A stretch of 64,000 nucleotides of DNA from Haemaphysalis longicornis (taxonomy: Eukaryota; Arthropoda; Arachnida; Ixodida; Ixodidae), in assembly GCA_013339765.2 (NCBI GenBank), contig CM023457.1, positions 73,396,717 through 73,460,716 on the forward strand, in the 5' to 3' direction. Shown here piece after piece: positions 45,201-57,599 of this stretch. The position numbers were made by a program, and so were the translations under genes. The notes beneath the pieces were generated by a model, which did no database searches, was not told the DNA's origin, and was given only the letters and a program-made list of their open reading frames with translations. Position 1 is the first letter of the stretch. Every line of letters begins with the position of its first letter.

Positions 45201-46086
45201 TATTACCAGTGCTTTAGGGCAGCATGTGAATATTTCCCCAGCATCTCAAGCGGTTTATTAAATACTACAGTGTCACATTAGCTCACGTCAATATATCGGC
45301 AAGGAAGGTAATGGTATGTATAACGGTTCATTTGATTTGGGGCTAATATGCTGAATGCACATGTAAATAAAAACCACGTAATAAAGATCAATAAGGCAAA
45401 ACAAGTTCGTACGAAATGAAAACAAGATCTGTGTGGGGTCCCCTAGCTGGTATGCTAGTAAATGTGTGGATAGCCGTTCTTACAACATTGCAGCACCTGT
45501 TGCTAAGCTACTGACACATCAGGTAGCCAGTTATAACACCATTTTCCATAAGCAGCCGGGAAAGGAGGAAAATACACTCAAACCAGTTTTCTCGGCGGCC
45601 GATCAGTGTTGCCTGTGCGCGCTGGGCTGCTAACATCGCTCGGCGCGGTATGCTCCGCTGCGTAGTTCAGGGGTATTTCGCACCGCGTGCTTAGTTTTTG
45701 CGGAACTTTCAACTGTTCTAGCCAATGCTGCGATGCCGTTTAAGGCGCAAACGTCGCTTGGTCAGCACTGCATGATGGTGGGTTATTGAACAACCAGAGA
45801 AAGCGAGAAACAGTCGCTGACAGCACGCATGTGCACGACACTGCCTGGAGAAAATGCAGTGCGGTTGCGGCGTGTTTTTGCTGCATCGCTTCCCAACACA
45901 CACCGAGTTGAGATTTTGGTGGATGACGTTGATAAATCGCAACGACTTTGTACCAACGACCAACTCCAGGGTTTGTTGGGTGCACTAGGACGGCAAGCAG
46001 ACGGAGCAAAATCTATTTATCACACGCAAAGCTGCGACAGGGAACGGAACCCCCCTGAAATGTTAGAAGCAACTTTATCCTTTACC
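45201..46086. other. Anonymous sequence, no gene seen
   Basis: Overlapping short frames on both strands at 45740-46110 show no domain. Confidence 0.4.
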
Positions 46087-46095
46087 ATACAGCAT

Positions 46096-46232
46096 CGATT
46101 GGTTGGTTGATTAATTAATTGATTCATTATGGTGTTTAACGCCCCGACGCTTCATGGGTGCTGAGGCGCGCCGTAGTGGAGGGCTCCGGGTTAATTTTGA
46201 CCACCTGGGGATCTTTCACGAGCGCCGATACA
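46096..46232 (-). mobile_element. Ruka-like SINE, 5'-truncated, inverted
   Basis: The 9-bp duplication atacagcat flanks it at 46087-46095 and 46233-46241. On the - strand it retains aaagatccccaggtggtcaa, the ctccactacggcgcgcctca block and a tail of ATCA-like units. The tRNA head is missing, as expected from incomplete reverse transcription. Confidence 0.88.
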
Positions 46233-46241
46233 ATACAGCAT

Positions 46242-48169
46242 TACAATAACTTCTGGTTCCTTGTAGTCAATTTAAAATACCATATATTGTTTGGTCATTA
46301 CAGCCGATTTGGCATTAAACAATTCCCTTTTCATCTAATCTAACCTTTAAAATCACGGCGTTTTGTTTACTTTTTTTCAGGCCAACGCATTACACTGCCA
46401 AACAATATGAAAGGATAACTTTCTCCATCGCACACGGCTGAACGATATCAGGATAAGCAGGCAGCCCAATGTGGAAACGAAGCTCGATCGAGATAAGCGT
46501 GTACGCTGCATTTGGAAAATAGCTCAACCTGTTCACAACGCGGTCAAAGGAAAAGCTTCTAATCCTTTTGCGTTGTCACGGAATCTAATTAAAATTACAA
46601 AACAGTTACTGCTGGTCGCGTAAAGCATTTGTGGTGCAAGCAGCGGTTTCACAAAGGTGGGCTCCGAGCGACAGGCCACATGCGCTGCGCAGAGTTAGGT
46701 CAATCATAATCACGATCATGATCAACCTTCTGCTCAACCTTCGGATAGTAATTTGACTGGTTGTGCGGTCATGTTATTTTTCCGCCCAGGTAATTTTGTT
46801 TCGTCAGTAACCGTCATAAGCCTAGTTAAGAAAGATTATATTACATTGCAATGTCAACAGTGTAAAAGCAAATGGCGGCGCCCACCTCTAGCAAGGAAAA
46901 TGGTGTATAGGCGCGGTCATTTACATTCAGCAACGTGCTAGGAGACAACGCTAGAGTGTAGCGTGTGCGGTCGTGCGTTCGCTGATGAGGCGATCACTTC
47001 GTTAGGCGCAGCTTGTATGCGCCGTCACCAGAAAGACGGCAATTCGGCCTGCGCTCAAATTTTGCATTAGGAAGTATCGTATGTGCCAGCCTATTATTTT
47101 TCTAATGAAGGCGCAATTTTCGCTACTTAGTGTCCCAAATGTGGTGCACTAAGATAAAAAAGAGCAACGTGTTACTCACATTAAACCTGGTGTATAAACG
47201 ATTCGAGTACAGTGTAAAAGTGGCCGCAATTTTATAATAATAAATTAGTATTTTTAATTTACTTTCCCTATAGTTAGTGTCACCAAGGCACCCATAAGGG
47301 ACATCTGCCTGCATCATTATCAGCGAAATACCAATTGTGTACCAATTGCGCACTCAGTTTTTTTACTTATAAAAGAAGTCCGCAAAATATGCAAAATGCC
47401 ACGCGACGGCATTCGAACTTTGCATTATAAAGCAACGCCCTCGAACAAGCTTCCTGTGAGTTAGCCAGAATGAAGTTAAGTAAAGGAAGAAGAAATTGCG
47501 ACCGTGTTTGTGCATCATCTGTCACATGCGCTTCGCGAAACTCGCGGTGGCTCGTTTCATGTCATTATCAAGGTGATGCATTGACTTTTTGGGCTTTTTA
47601 CAGGCAAAGCTGTTGCTTGCAACCAGCTTATTTAGTGCGCTGCCTTATGAGGCCGGTGTGGGCGCCGTCATGTGGTATTTTTATATCAGCCAAAATAAAT
47701 GAGTGAGGAATTAGTACGCCGCTGAAATTACCGCAGGTAGATGTCATTTGTGGATATCCAGAATTACTCATTCGCATTTGAATAATTAAGACAGCAGTTC
47801 TCGAGTAATTATTGACGATTACCTCACCTATTCTTATTGACGAAAAAATATTACGCACTTGGTTTTCTTCGAGTAATGCGATTTCTCTTTTTTAAAATCT
47901 TCCTCTTTTGAAAATATATAGAGTTCCCCAACTGGAACACGCTGTGTACTTTCCTTGTAAATATAAAGTGTCCAGAAATGCTTGGCATATAAAGGATAAT
48001 TTGATGTAAACGGGTTCGGTTTTAGTCGGGTTCGACTCTGCGCCTAATTTGCTTTAAATCGTGTCAGTAATGTCTAGCAGGACAATCTTTCGCATGAAGC
48101 AAACTTGCATTTTGCCTTCATTGTCGTGTTAAGTTGTCAATAATATACCGAACGCAACTTTACCAGTTC
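46242..48169. other. Anonymous sequence, no gene seen
   Basis: Positions 47070-47105 weakly resemble 18590-18635. Otherwise no recognised feature. Confidence 0.4.
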
Positions 48170-48182
48170 CACATTTTGATGC

Positions 48183-48342
48183 AAAACGCTTTAATGTAAA
48201 AGCAAAAACGCTCGTGTGTGCGAGATTTCGGCGCACGTTAAAGATCCCCAGGTGGTCAAAATTAATCCGGAGCCCTCCACTACGGCGCGCCTCATCGCCT
48301 GCGTTGCGTCGGCGCGTTAAACCCCACAATCAATCAATCAAT
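48183..48342 (+). mobile_element. Ruka-like SINE, 5'-truncated
   Basis: Flanked by the 13-bp duplication cacattttgatgc (48170-48182 and 48343-48355). It contains gcgagatttcggcgcacg, aaagatccccaggtggtcaa and (aatc)n at the end. The tRNA head is missing. It lies only about 2 kb from the inverted copy at 46096. Confidence 0.9.
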
Positions 48343-48355
48343 CACATTTTGATGC

Positions 48356-48791
48356 CAACCTGGGGAGCAAGCACCTTCAGAAACGTTTTTCAAATGGTCG
48401 AGTGGTGCGCGATTGAGTCGAGGGCCCTGGGCTGCAGCCGCCCATGCCCCCATGTTAATGCAGTACGGTGACAGTATTGCATGAACGGGACCCCGGTGTG
48501 CGCGGCCCTATTATATATGGTGTTGCACCCATGCTTTTACAGTTGGAGGAATGCCCGGCATGGCTCGTAAGTACCCTCGTGAAAGTTTTGTATAAAACTG
48601 GAAATGCGCAGGTCCTGCGTTTATCCATGTGTCTCGATGGCACACACGTTTTGCAATTTGTACCGCAGGAGTAGCAGACTTCATTTAGCCCAATATTTAA
48701 TGAAACAAGTGTACGCACAAGCACCGCGTTACATTCATTGAAATGTTAAGTGGGATAATGAATTTGCTTACCAGGAATGTTCGTCATTTGC
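48356..48791. other. Anonymous sequence, no gene seen
   Basis: A short frame (48468-48674, +) has no recognised domain. Confidence 0.35.
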
Positions 48792-48885
48792 TGAGAACTC
48801 TTTTTAAAAGAGAATTGTCTTCTCTTTTTTAAAAGAGAATTGTTTAGTACATAAACTGAAATTGTTTAGTACATAAAGTATGCAG
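48792..48885. repeat. Nested palindromic and direct short repeats
   Basis: Two copies of a palindromic ctc-tttt-aaaa-gag block (48797-48842), each followed by aattgt, then two copies of aattgtttagtacataaa (48838-48879). Confidence 0.8.
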
Positions 48886-51800
48886 ACAGTGCGTACTGCC
48901 GTTGATGGTTTATGCCAGACTTATGGTAGAAGTAACGCTTCGAGTTAAAAATCGAGAACATCTAGCTCAAATTATGAGGAGTGGATTAGGGCGGGCGTGT
49001 CCATTGAGCAATTAAGAAGTGGTGGACCATCAAGGTAACAATAGCTGGGAAGATGGAAGCGTGAGAAAAAAAAATTGGTGGGAAAGGAGATTCAAACAGC
49101 ACAAGATAGACGATAAGTCTGTGATAGCGGCCTTCACCCGGAAGAGGAATGATGATCAGTTGGTCTGTGTCATTGACACTGAGCACAAGTTGGAAGGTTC
49201 GATTTCCTGTTCGGCAGCTGTGGAGGTGTTTGTATGAAGCCCTTTATGATGGCACGCCCCATAACAATGTCGGAACCAAGGCATCCTGGTTTAACTTGCC
49301 ATGTGGCTCGCATTTGGGCAGGTGCTAAGGTGTTTCGAACCGTGCAGGAGCAGGCTTTATGAAACCACCGGTGAGAAGGGGAGGGGGGCGTTACAAATTG
49401 TGCTGGAGAGCTAATTTTGTGAGCGGTTGGTGAAAAGATGGGGGTGGCAGTAGTTTATGCGGTTGGTTCATGTGTGTGCTGCCTAATGGCCAGGTGCATT
49501 GCATGACATGCGGCGTAACAAATCAGCGCATTAGTTAGAGACAGCTTTTGCAGCGAAAGTCTTGCGGTAGGTTCGCAGCAAAATTGTTTGCATCTATTGG
49601 GATGCTCTGTTGCTTATTTTGTAGCTCTCAATATACTCTAAGTATATTAAATAAGAAATGCATTGAATGGGAGGCTTAGCGCAAAAGGAGACGATGATGG
49701 TTGCATACGAGACAGGAGCATACGACACAAGGGCAAATTAGTGATAAAAAGTCAGATGACAAGGTTCTATCTGCCGGCAAAAGTTGACACCACTGTTTAT
49801 CATCTGAAATATCCGATAGGGCTAAAAGCGAGGCGGCGGCAGTGGTTTTTTTTAATAGGTTGTTTGCTTTTTCAACAGGTTGTTTGAGACCTAAGCACTT
49901 TTGAAGGTCTGAACTAGACATGCGTGTATAATGTGCAGAAAAAGATTTTTAACGTCGTGTTTGCGTCCAAAAAAGGGTCAAAATCTCCACTAAAAGGGCG
50001 TCGAACCTTCGCTGAAAGTGCTTTAAATCGATCGTCAAACCATCGACGACGCAAATAGCAAACGAAAAACGAACCCATGCGACGATTGTTCGCGCATTAG
50101 TAAACGCGTCTACGAAGCATCTAAATGTATACCGATACGTGGCTTGTAAGATAAATGTATACTATTGTACTCTTTCTTAATGATCGATCCGTGTATTGTC
50201 TTAACTTCACAATTTTGAAGTAATCGTTTTGACTCTGTGGGAGCACACTTTCACGACGCGCCCTGTGTACAGAGATCTTATCAGACTTTTTCAGTCGACC
50301 AACCAGTCTATGAAGAAGTGCATTAGTTTTTTACAGAACGCCTTCGGTCCCACTAAGAAAGCGTCGGTTCAAATATAATCACGGGGAACATTTTTCAGAA
50401 TGTAATATTGTGCACAAAAACTGGTCTGGCTTGCGAGTCACGACGAGCAGCTAACCAAAGCGTGGAGGTGCCGGGTGGGTGCGCTGGGTTTGTGGCCAGG
50501 GCGGGATTTCAGTGAAGCATGGTAGAAGTGATCACTGTATGACTCCTCGATACCCATTTATGGTGCACTTCCCTTGCGTTACTGTGCACTCGTGCAGTCC
50601 CCTAAAATAGTTACTGATTTTGCATAGTTCCCATTTGGTAGATTTGTTCCCTTCCTTTGTAACCGACAGCTGTACTGCCAGGGCACTTTTACTGAGTGTG
50701 CGAAGGATACAAGTGTGGGTTCTAGACCTATTTCGTCTGTTTAGAGAGGGGGACCCCGCCGTTTTTTCCCCTCGAATTCGCCACAACTCGCAGAACTATA
50801 GGGCAGGTCAAAAAGGGTCGGGTTGGGTCAGGCTGTTTTCTGCTACAGTGTGGTTTCTGCACAGGATATTTGGCATAATGTACAGCTTGCGGGTTCACGC
50901 AACCCGGGTTCACGCACAATTTTTTCAAAAACCGGCTTGAGTGGGATTACCGCATGGGCATATTGAGTCGATTGAATAGAGTAGTAGGCGTCATTAGTTT
51001 CACCTACTGCACTTTCTTGCGGGCTGAGATCTTATTGTAAGATATTTACAAATTCACTTATTATGGCAGCTATTCTGCTTTCACCAGGCTAGTCTTACTG
51101 TGGTTTTTTTGTCTTGGTGCCGCCGTAACCTTACCTCGATTAACCTGTTGTGGGAGGTCGGCAATCTTTTGGGCGTGCACTGTTAGATACTGCAGGCGGG
51201 CTTGGGTTTTTGATTGCGGGCCAACGGCAGGCTCAAGCGTAAATGGTGGTGTGTGGGTGGCCTGTGGCGTGTAATCACAGCACGTTATCTGCGATCATGT
51301 GTACATTTTATTTCATCATATTTTGCGCCATCTGTATGGAATGATTACTTCTCTCATTCTTCTCGTTTCCCCCACCATTTCCTCTTTCAGCGATTAGAGT
51401 TCCAGCCATTAAAGAGAAAAAAGTGCGGTCGGTTCTAGCACTAATCCTCTGCTTCAGCTGCGACCCATGAGTGCAGTCTCTGTTGTAATTGCTATAGAAA
51501 GGGTACTATGTTTTTCTTCTACTAAAAAACGGTAAAAAAAGATCGTCTGCAAATACCCCTAAATTTTGTGTCCTAATTAATGTGCAGGTTGGATAAACAG
51601 TTCATACTATGCAATTTGGCCTAAACACCCACAGCAGCTTATGACTGAATCCACTCATTTGACGATGTATACAGACGTGCTGCATTTCACCTAGAAATGT
51701 GCCTGAAACATAGAAGCTACAACATGGCACTCTCGCCTGAAAAAACTAAGGACGAGAGAACTTTATATAGTAAACGCATTTATTTCTTGCTTAGAAAGAT

Positions 51801-52086
51801 GCTGTAATTGCCCAAATTTTACATAGCTACACCCAAATAAGCCGGTGTCTGCACACTAGACGGCAGCAAAACGTCCAGTCCCCTTAATACGCTGTAGCTG
51901 CATTTGTGACCCCAGGGAAACCAAGGCACCATGGTTGAGCAGACCTAGAACGTGCTTTCCTCCATTTTTACGCGCATCATTTTCCTGTCGTTACAAAGCA
52001 TGAGCCTATCACAAAAAGCTGCTGTTCAAACCAGCTTCAGGAGGTGGCTCGCCCAGTACTGGCAGCTATGGGCGGCACACATGTGT
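48886..52086. other. Anonymous sequence, no gene seen
   Basis: Over 3 kb with short frames only. Runs such as the pyrimidine tract at 51340-51395 look like splice-acceptor contexts but have no supporting exon. Confidence 0.4.
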
Positions 52087-52099
52087 AAAGTAAAGTTAT

Positions 52100-52263
52100 C
52101 CGCTTTTCTGATAGAGGCGAAAAGCAAAAATGCCCGTGTGTACGAAATTTCGGCGCACCTTAAAGATCCCCAGGTGGTCAAAATTAATCCGGAGGCCTCC
52201 ACTACGGCGCGCCTCATCGCCTGCGTTGCGTCGGCGCGTTAAGCCCTACAATCAATAAATCAA
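52100..52263 (+). mobile_element. Ruka-like SINE, 5'-truncated
   Basis: The 13-bp duplication aaagtaaagttat flanks it at 52087-52099 and 52264-52276. It starts at ccgcttttctgatagagg, within the tRNA-unrelated body, and ends in an aatcaataaatca tail. The truncation point is near that of the copy at 48183. Confidence 0.9.
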
Positions 52264-52399
52264 AAAGTAAAGTTATGCATACTAACACTCAGTATACATT
52301 TTCATTCGTGTAGCCTAACAGAGAATACACATAAGAAACGCAACGAGGAACACAATTCAACTCGCACATACTAAAATTAAATGATGCCCGCTATCTGCC

Positions 52400-52920
52400 T
52401 ATTTGTGATAGCAAAATTAACGACGAGCACGGCTTCGCCTCTATCCGAGGCATCGAATCGGGCTGCCCCGATAACTGGCTATTCTTTCGTGACGGCGGGT
52501 GGTTTTTCCTCCCCCGTCGAAATCAGTGGGTCGTCGCCGACGCTGATGTACGGCGAGCCCTCTATGCGAAGTGCGGCCCCGCTTCGCACCGGGACCTCAA
52601 CCTTGACCGTACAGTCGGTCGCTTTGCTCCTCGAGCTGTCCGCTATGCACGCGGCGCTAGTCTGCCCAGCGAGTTCGCTTTCTCGAACTGGGTCTTCACG
52701 CACGATAACTGCGCTTCTACCCGTGTGTTTTGGAAAGAACGGTTTCCTCAGACGCTGTGCCCGTAGTTTCGGGTACACTTTCGTCTGGGCCGTTCGGCCC
52801 CGACGTCATGACGGTATCCACAACCGGGATGTTACCGCCATCCTCCATCTGCGCATCACCTGTAGGATCATCGTCCTTCGATGTCTGAAGCGGTGCGCTT
52901 TCGCACAAATCTGGAGGCGT
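52400..52920 (-). pseudogene. Third LTR element: gag C-terminus and protease remnant
   Basis: On the - strand an acidic linker (52908-52720) leads to KHTGRSAVIVREDPVRESEL (about 52735-52675) and AGQTSAACIADSSRSKATDC. The spacing resembles the retropepsin block DTG...VVVREDLV, but the expected Asp is His. The sequence then runs to about 52400 without RT. It follows the coiled-coil gag on the same strand, so the element is truncated after protease. Confidence 0.5.
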
Positions 52921-53542
52921 TTCCTCCTTGCGGATCGCGGATAAATCCGCCTCTTCGCTTCCAGAGATACCCTGGCCTTCCTTTGTCCCCTCAGTTTTAG
53001 TGGTTAGGCTACTGTTCTTTATCTCGCATTTTCCTCATCTGATGAGGATTTCGCCTTCAACCATTGTATCTCGAGTCGCCTTTTCAGAATCTCGAGTTCA
53101 GCTTTGCGATCTTTCTCTTCTCGCTCCGCTTTCACTCGCTTCCTTTCGGCCTCTGCCTGGCGGGCTTTCTCTTCTCGCTCCGCTTTCACTCGCTCCAACT
53201 GAAGGTGTCTCTGAAATTCTTCCTCTATTTCTCTTTCGCCCTCTCAGCATCTTCTCGTGCTGCCTGTCTTGCTCTCTCAGCTTTCTCGCTTTCTTCTTTT
53301 TCTTTCTGCGTGACCCACCTTCGTAGTTCGGCCCCTGACAGGCCCACCTTGCAGCCCAGCGCTACAATTTTCTCTAAATCGATGATTGCAAATGTATCGC
53401 AATCTAGTCACAATGCTCTAGCCTCTAGCTAGGTATATATACTCAGAGAAATCTAACGAGAGCACCAACTTATAAAGGCAGTAGCAACCTATGCCGCAAA
53501 CGTTCCAGGCTCCCTCTCCTCCTTACCGCTCAAATCAGACAT
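52921..53542 (-). pseudogene. Third LTR element: gag, coiled-coil region
   Basis: The likely start ATGTCTGATTTG is at 53542 (-), about 20 bases inside the LTR, but a stop follows after 17 codons. The main part reads LEKIVALGCKVGLSGAELRR (53380-53320), a charged KEKEESEKAERARQAARED segment (53310-53250), then after a shift two ERVKAEREEKAR-type repeats and AELEILKRRLEIQW (53200-53060). The GLSG motif plus a long Glu/Arg/Lys-rich coiled coil is typical of one class of arthropod LTR-element gag proteins as I know them. Confidence 0.7.
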
Positions 53543-53563
53543 CCTGTCGCGGACGCCAGAAAT

Positions 53564-54444
53564 TGTCACCCGTTTTCTTAATAGGGTGCACTGTCATAAG
53601 ATATGGGGAGTCGACTCAAGAGAGCCAACAAACACCAACGAATCCACAGGGCACAGGTGATGAAGGGGGTGGCCGTCTGATGTGCAGCTTTCGCCGACCA
53701 GAGCGGCAAGAATGAGTAAGAGCCTTGAACGAAAACAGCACAAAGACTTGTATTTAGACAGGCACGAGGTAACGAATCGATAATGACAGACAACTTCGAT
53801 CGAATTCAAATGCAAGAAATAGTTGAAAATTAGACAAAATGATACAATCAGGAGCGTTAACAAATGGATATTACGAGGTGGAGCAGTTAACTAAAAAAAA
53901 AAACGAACAGTTCGATGCATGAGAGACAGAGTCCTACAATACTCACCGACCGGGCCGGACGATGCACCGCTGTCGGAGGCGATTCGGCTACCTGGGAATA
54001 GCTTCATTGTAGGCCAGACCGTCCGAGACGATTAACGGTGATTCGAGGCCCGGGAGTACGTTGGAGTCCTCCAGGGCGCGGGTCGCCGATGGTGTGATGC
54101 ACAAACTTGCAGGTGCCGTTGTCACATCACGACGTCCAAACTTAGCTGGTTTGCTTAGGTGCGGCTTCTCTTTTTATAACCGCGCCGGCGCAGAGAGAGA
54201 GGGCACAACACACAACGCGCCCGCAGCCGTCAGTGAATAACTTCCCTCTTTCTCCCTTCTAGAATCATCGGCGCGCTTTAGCACTGGCAAGGCCACGCGG
54301 GCCTCCTCGAGAGTGCTGGAAGCTTCGGTGTAAGCTGAGCGAAGGAGCTTTTATTTTGGTATTTTCTTGACGGCGAGTTGTCGTGTTACCGCCTCTTCGT
54401 TCGAGGCGCTTGTATTAGGCGCTGAATGATTAGGCGCTGTAACA
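53564..54444 (-). repeat. 5' LTR of the third LTR element (about 881 bp)
   Basis: On the - strand it starts TGTTACAGCGCC (54444) and ends GGGTGACA (53564). A TATA-like ttataaaaag lies at about 54179-54170. Just inside is tctggcgtccgcgacagg, the likely primer-binding region, followed by the gag start. No 3' LTR was found. The boundaries are inferred from TG/CA ends and position, not from a paired LTR. Confidence 0.6.
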
Positions 54445-54599
54445 AAAAGAAAAATTTATACAGTACTTTTAGACGTCGTACGCTCGAGTTTGTGACAAAA
54501 GAGGAACCCTAAGATTCCACTACCTCAGTGTTCAGTACGAAGTCTAATTTTTGGCGAAGCGACAATTTTATTTTTTGGGCGAAAAAGAATTGCTTTTGT

Positions 54600-55450
54600 T
54601 TTTGCTAGGTTAATTGTTAGGGCATTTTGTTTTGTCCCATTTCATAGCTGATATATAGGCTGCGGTTGGAGATTGTTTGAATTTCGCTAGTACTCCTTCC
54701 TGTGACCAAGAGACTGGTGTCGTCTGCGTAACAAATTAACGAAAGTCTGGGCTTGTGGGATAATGTGTAGAGGTCGTTTGTCTACACACTGAAAAGCAGC
54801 GGCCGTAAAATACTGCCTTAGGGGACACTGGTGTTTATTGTTGTTAATTTCGAGGAAAACTCGTTTAACGATAACTATTGTTCAAGGTAAGACGCAATAA
54901 AATTAAGGGCCACGCCACGCACTCCGTAGAACTCTATAAAGCCCTAGAGTAAAACTGGCATCTGAAGCTATGAACAAATATTTCCATTGGTTTTAGTAGT
55001 GCAGTTTCAGTTGAGCAATTTTTTCTAAACCCATGTTGAAAGCTGTTTAGAATTGAGTGAAGAATTTAGAGGACCGGGGGTGCATGTATTTTTCGGTAAT
55101 ATTTGAAAATAGCGGCAAGATTGATATTGGTGTGTAGTTTTCTTTAATACGTTAAATTAGAATTACTTTTGCTATTTGCGTATTTATCGTGAATGATCCT
55201 GTGGGTAGGACTAACTTGCTTACATGTGTCAGAGGAGCGGCCAAGTCTGTCGTATACTTAACGGGCTTTATTTTTAGTCTTGCCATATGTCGCATTGCTA
55301 TATTTTATGTGGACACAACTTCTTGCTCATCAGTGGGTTAAAAAAATATCGAGCTCTTGTTTGATGTTAAGTCTTCAATCTTGAAGTGGAAAATTGGCTT
55401 ACCAAGAAATCATTAAACAGGTTAGCTAATTTGTCTTGGGATACATTTTC
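54600..55450 (-). pseudogene. LINE reverse transcriptase remnant (CR1/Jockey-like) with YADD
   Basis: On the - strand, in order: a TGSFTINTQIAKVILI-like block (about 55195), ISILPLFSNITEKYMHPR-like sequence, FQHGFRKNCSTETALL (about 55050-55000), YGVRGVALNFIASYLEQ (54940-54890), GSILRPLLFSV (54815-54783), then LSLICYADDTSLLVTG (54745-54700). YADD, the catalytic core, is intact at 54719-54730. Frame changes and stops are frequent, and no endonuclease is attached. This is a 5'- and 3'-truncated copy. Confidence 0.8.
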
Positions 55451-56167
55451 CCCCTAATAGCAGATGACCAGATTTTCATTCTGATTTACGAAACGCGGTA
55501 GGGTGGTAGTTCATTGTCTTATCCATATAAGGTCAGAGCGTCCTACATCGTGTGAAGAACATGTATTTGTAGTAAGAAATCTTAGCCTTTCTAATAACGA
55601 AAACTTCATCAGATTGTTACACTCAGGTTTTAAATTCAAGCACGGCGAGGTCTTGGTGCAAATGAATTTTTATACACGCGGTTTTTCAAGCTTATCAGGT
55701 CTAAAGATGTCACTGCTTATCCAGAGGCGTTCAGCAGTGTTTTCGTTAAGGATACAAGCGTTTTTATTAGGTAATGCGGCAGTTGTAAACCATTGCAAAA
55801 TTCTCCATGAAGCAATCATACGCTTCGTCTGAGGTAGATTTTGAATAGGCATTTTATCATGTAACACTCGCTAAGGTTTCTCTGAACGCTTCAAAGTCGC
55901 TACTGACTTTTATCTCGAAGAACTGTTTTTTGGCTGTGTATTCTTTTCAGACTTCGCAGCAGATATAAACACGCACACGCACACGGATGCACGCACAGGT
56001 AGATGTGGTCACTTAAATCGACAGCAATGACATCAGCTTTAATAAAGAGGGTTCCCTATTGGTGATAAAGAAATCGAAGTGTGCAAGACGTTTCACTTAC
56101 TGTGGTGGCAGTTGTGAGAATGACATTGAAACCGTGCATAGCAATTATGGAAGACAGTAATTCCTTT
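55451..56167. other. Anonymous sequence, no gene seen
   Basis: A 109-codon frame (55503-55832, +) has no recognised domain and may belong to the upstream part of the LINE. Confidence 0.35.
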
Positions 56168-56440
56168 TAGATGCAAAGCATCTCTTGCTCGGGGCTATGT
56201 CCGTTGTCCTTCCGGCATCTGCCCGCACCTCTCCTACTCTCCACGCCAGCTGTGATAACGTCACTCTCTCCTCTCCCCATCTCCCCAACAGCTGTGCGCG
56301 CTGCTCCTCTCACCTCCTCCCCGCCACTTCAGATAAACCAGGTCCGCGCCGCAGTTGCTGCTTCGGTCTGTGCCGTCCGATGAGCTGACAATTCTGCCAG
56401 TGAACTGGCTGTCACGCCTTCAACCACGGCTTTGCATCTA
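56168..56440. repeat. 273-bp element with 11-bp terminal inverted repeats
   Basis: tagatgcaaag at 56168-56178 is inverted at 56430-56440 (ctttgcatcta). The interior is pyrimidine-rich (ctctcctctccccatctccc). It resembles a dispersed repeat I remember from tick sequences. No coding capacity. Confidence 0.5.
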
Positions 56441-57374
56441 CTAAGGGTTCCCACGTCGAAAGATGGTGTAATTTTTTTGTTACTGTTTTCGAGCATTTTT
56501 ACGTTGAAATCATTGCCTAACGTGAGTTTAAGTTTATTTACTGTTGCGAATTGCGGAAAGCGCTGCAGATGGCTGGAAAAGGTCTGGAAACTTCCACTAC
56601 CTGGTGGATATGTCTACCATGAACAAATGCTGCCGTCTCATATTCATTCGTTACAACTGTAAAGTCATTTTGGTTGTCACATGTAAACGATTTGTTTACC
56701 AAATTAATTACAGAAAAAAATTGGCTTCAATCTACGTTGTGGAGGTGGTTGGAAAGCAAAGCTTTAAATGACACCCACAATTGCCCATGCGACGTCATTT
56801 GAATTCACACACGTGGCTCTAAAAACAGTGAAACCGGAGATTCTGCCAGCCGTTACCTGGAATTCGCGGGGTCGGCCTCCCGAACGCAGCAGCAGCGTCA
56901 GCCACTCCCGGGCTAGAGCGGCGGGCGCCGTCGCTGTAGCCCGGCCATGAGTCGGAGAGAAAACGGAGAGGAGCGTCTTTCCAAGGGCGATGCAGCAGAA
57001 CCTAGCCATCCTGATGTGCTAGCTTGGGGCTACACCACCGCGCAACACAAGCGCAAACGCGGAAACAATTCGGCATGCGAGGCTAGCGATTCCCATTTGT
57101 ACCGATTTAAACTACTTATTTCAGAAAGTTCGGGAATTGCGATAAAGCGGAGGGAACTTTTATAATTCCTATTTATCAGAACCTGTTGCTACTGTCTCCT
57201 TTTGTAATACCTCTTGAAACACAACCGAATTGGTAATAACCAATTTAGAAAACGGAGTGGCATTCGTGGCAAGCAGTGCGCAAAAGATAACGTTTCTCTA
57301 GTGACCATATGTATGTATGGGGTTTGTACATTTTGTGTTCCCGCCTGCAAACGAATCTTTAACATATGTTTTCC
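56441..57374. other. Anonymous, with a short CpG-rich patch
   Basis: About 56850-57060 is GC-rich and contains an ATG in a fair context (gcccggccATGAgt, 56947) opening 72 codons. No splice donor or known domain follows. A promoter/first exon is possible but unsupported. Confidence 0.25.
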
Positions 57375-57450
57375 GTACGACCACTTAATTCTGACGGGTT
57401 TTGGTTACCTTGTAGGGGCTGTCGAACAAGTTAATCAAGCCGTGCGAAGG
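57375..57450. repeat. Short dispersed repeat shared with 1414-1486
   Basis: Partner of the block near the left end: cgaccacttaatt, then gctgtcgaac and aatcaagccgtg. Here gtag precedes gctgtcgaac and an open frame continues to 57591, but not in a frame shared with the partner. Confidence 0.5.
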
Positions 57451-57599
57451 AGTAAACCTCTAAAGGGCATGATTCCTAATGGCAAGATGGCGGAAGCGTC
57501 TCTTGTGATGAACTGTCAGAGGTGGCCGATGCTGCAGGTGCTTGCGTGTGCCACTTTAAGAGTCCAAGAGGCCAAGAGCAGGGCTGCTTAGAGATTCAA

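Noticed and set aside
52381..52944. A 187-codon open frame on + as a gene
   Set aside because: It is antisense to gag/protease remnants of an LTR element on -, whose order and motifs explain the region better.
56947..57165. First exon with a CpG promoter
   Set aside because: A CpG-rich patch and ATG exist, but there is no donor site or recognisable peptide. Mentioned only as a possibility.
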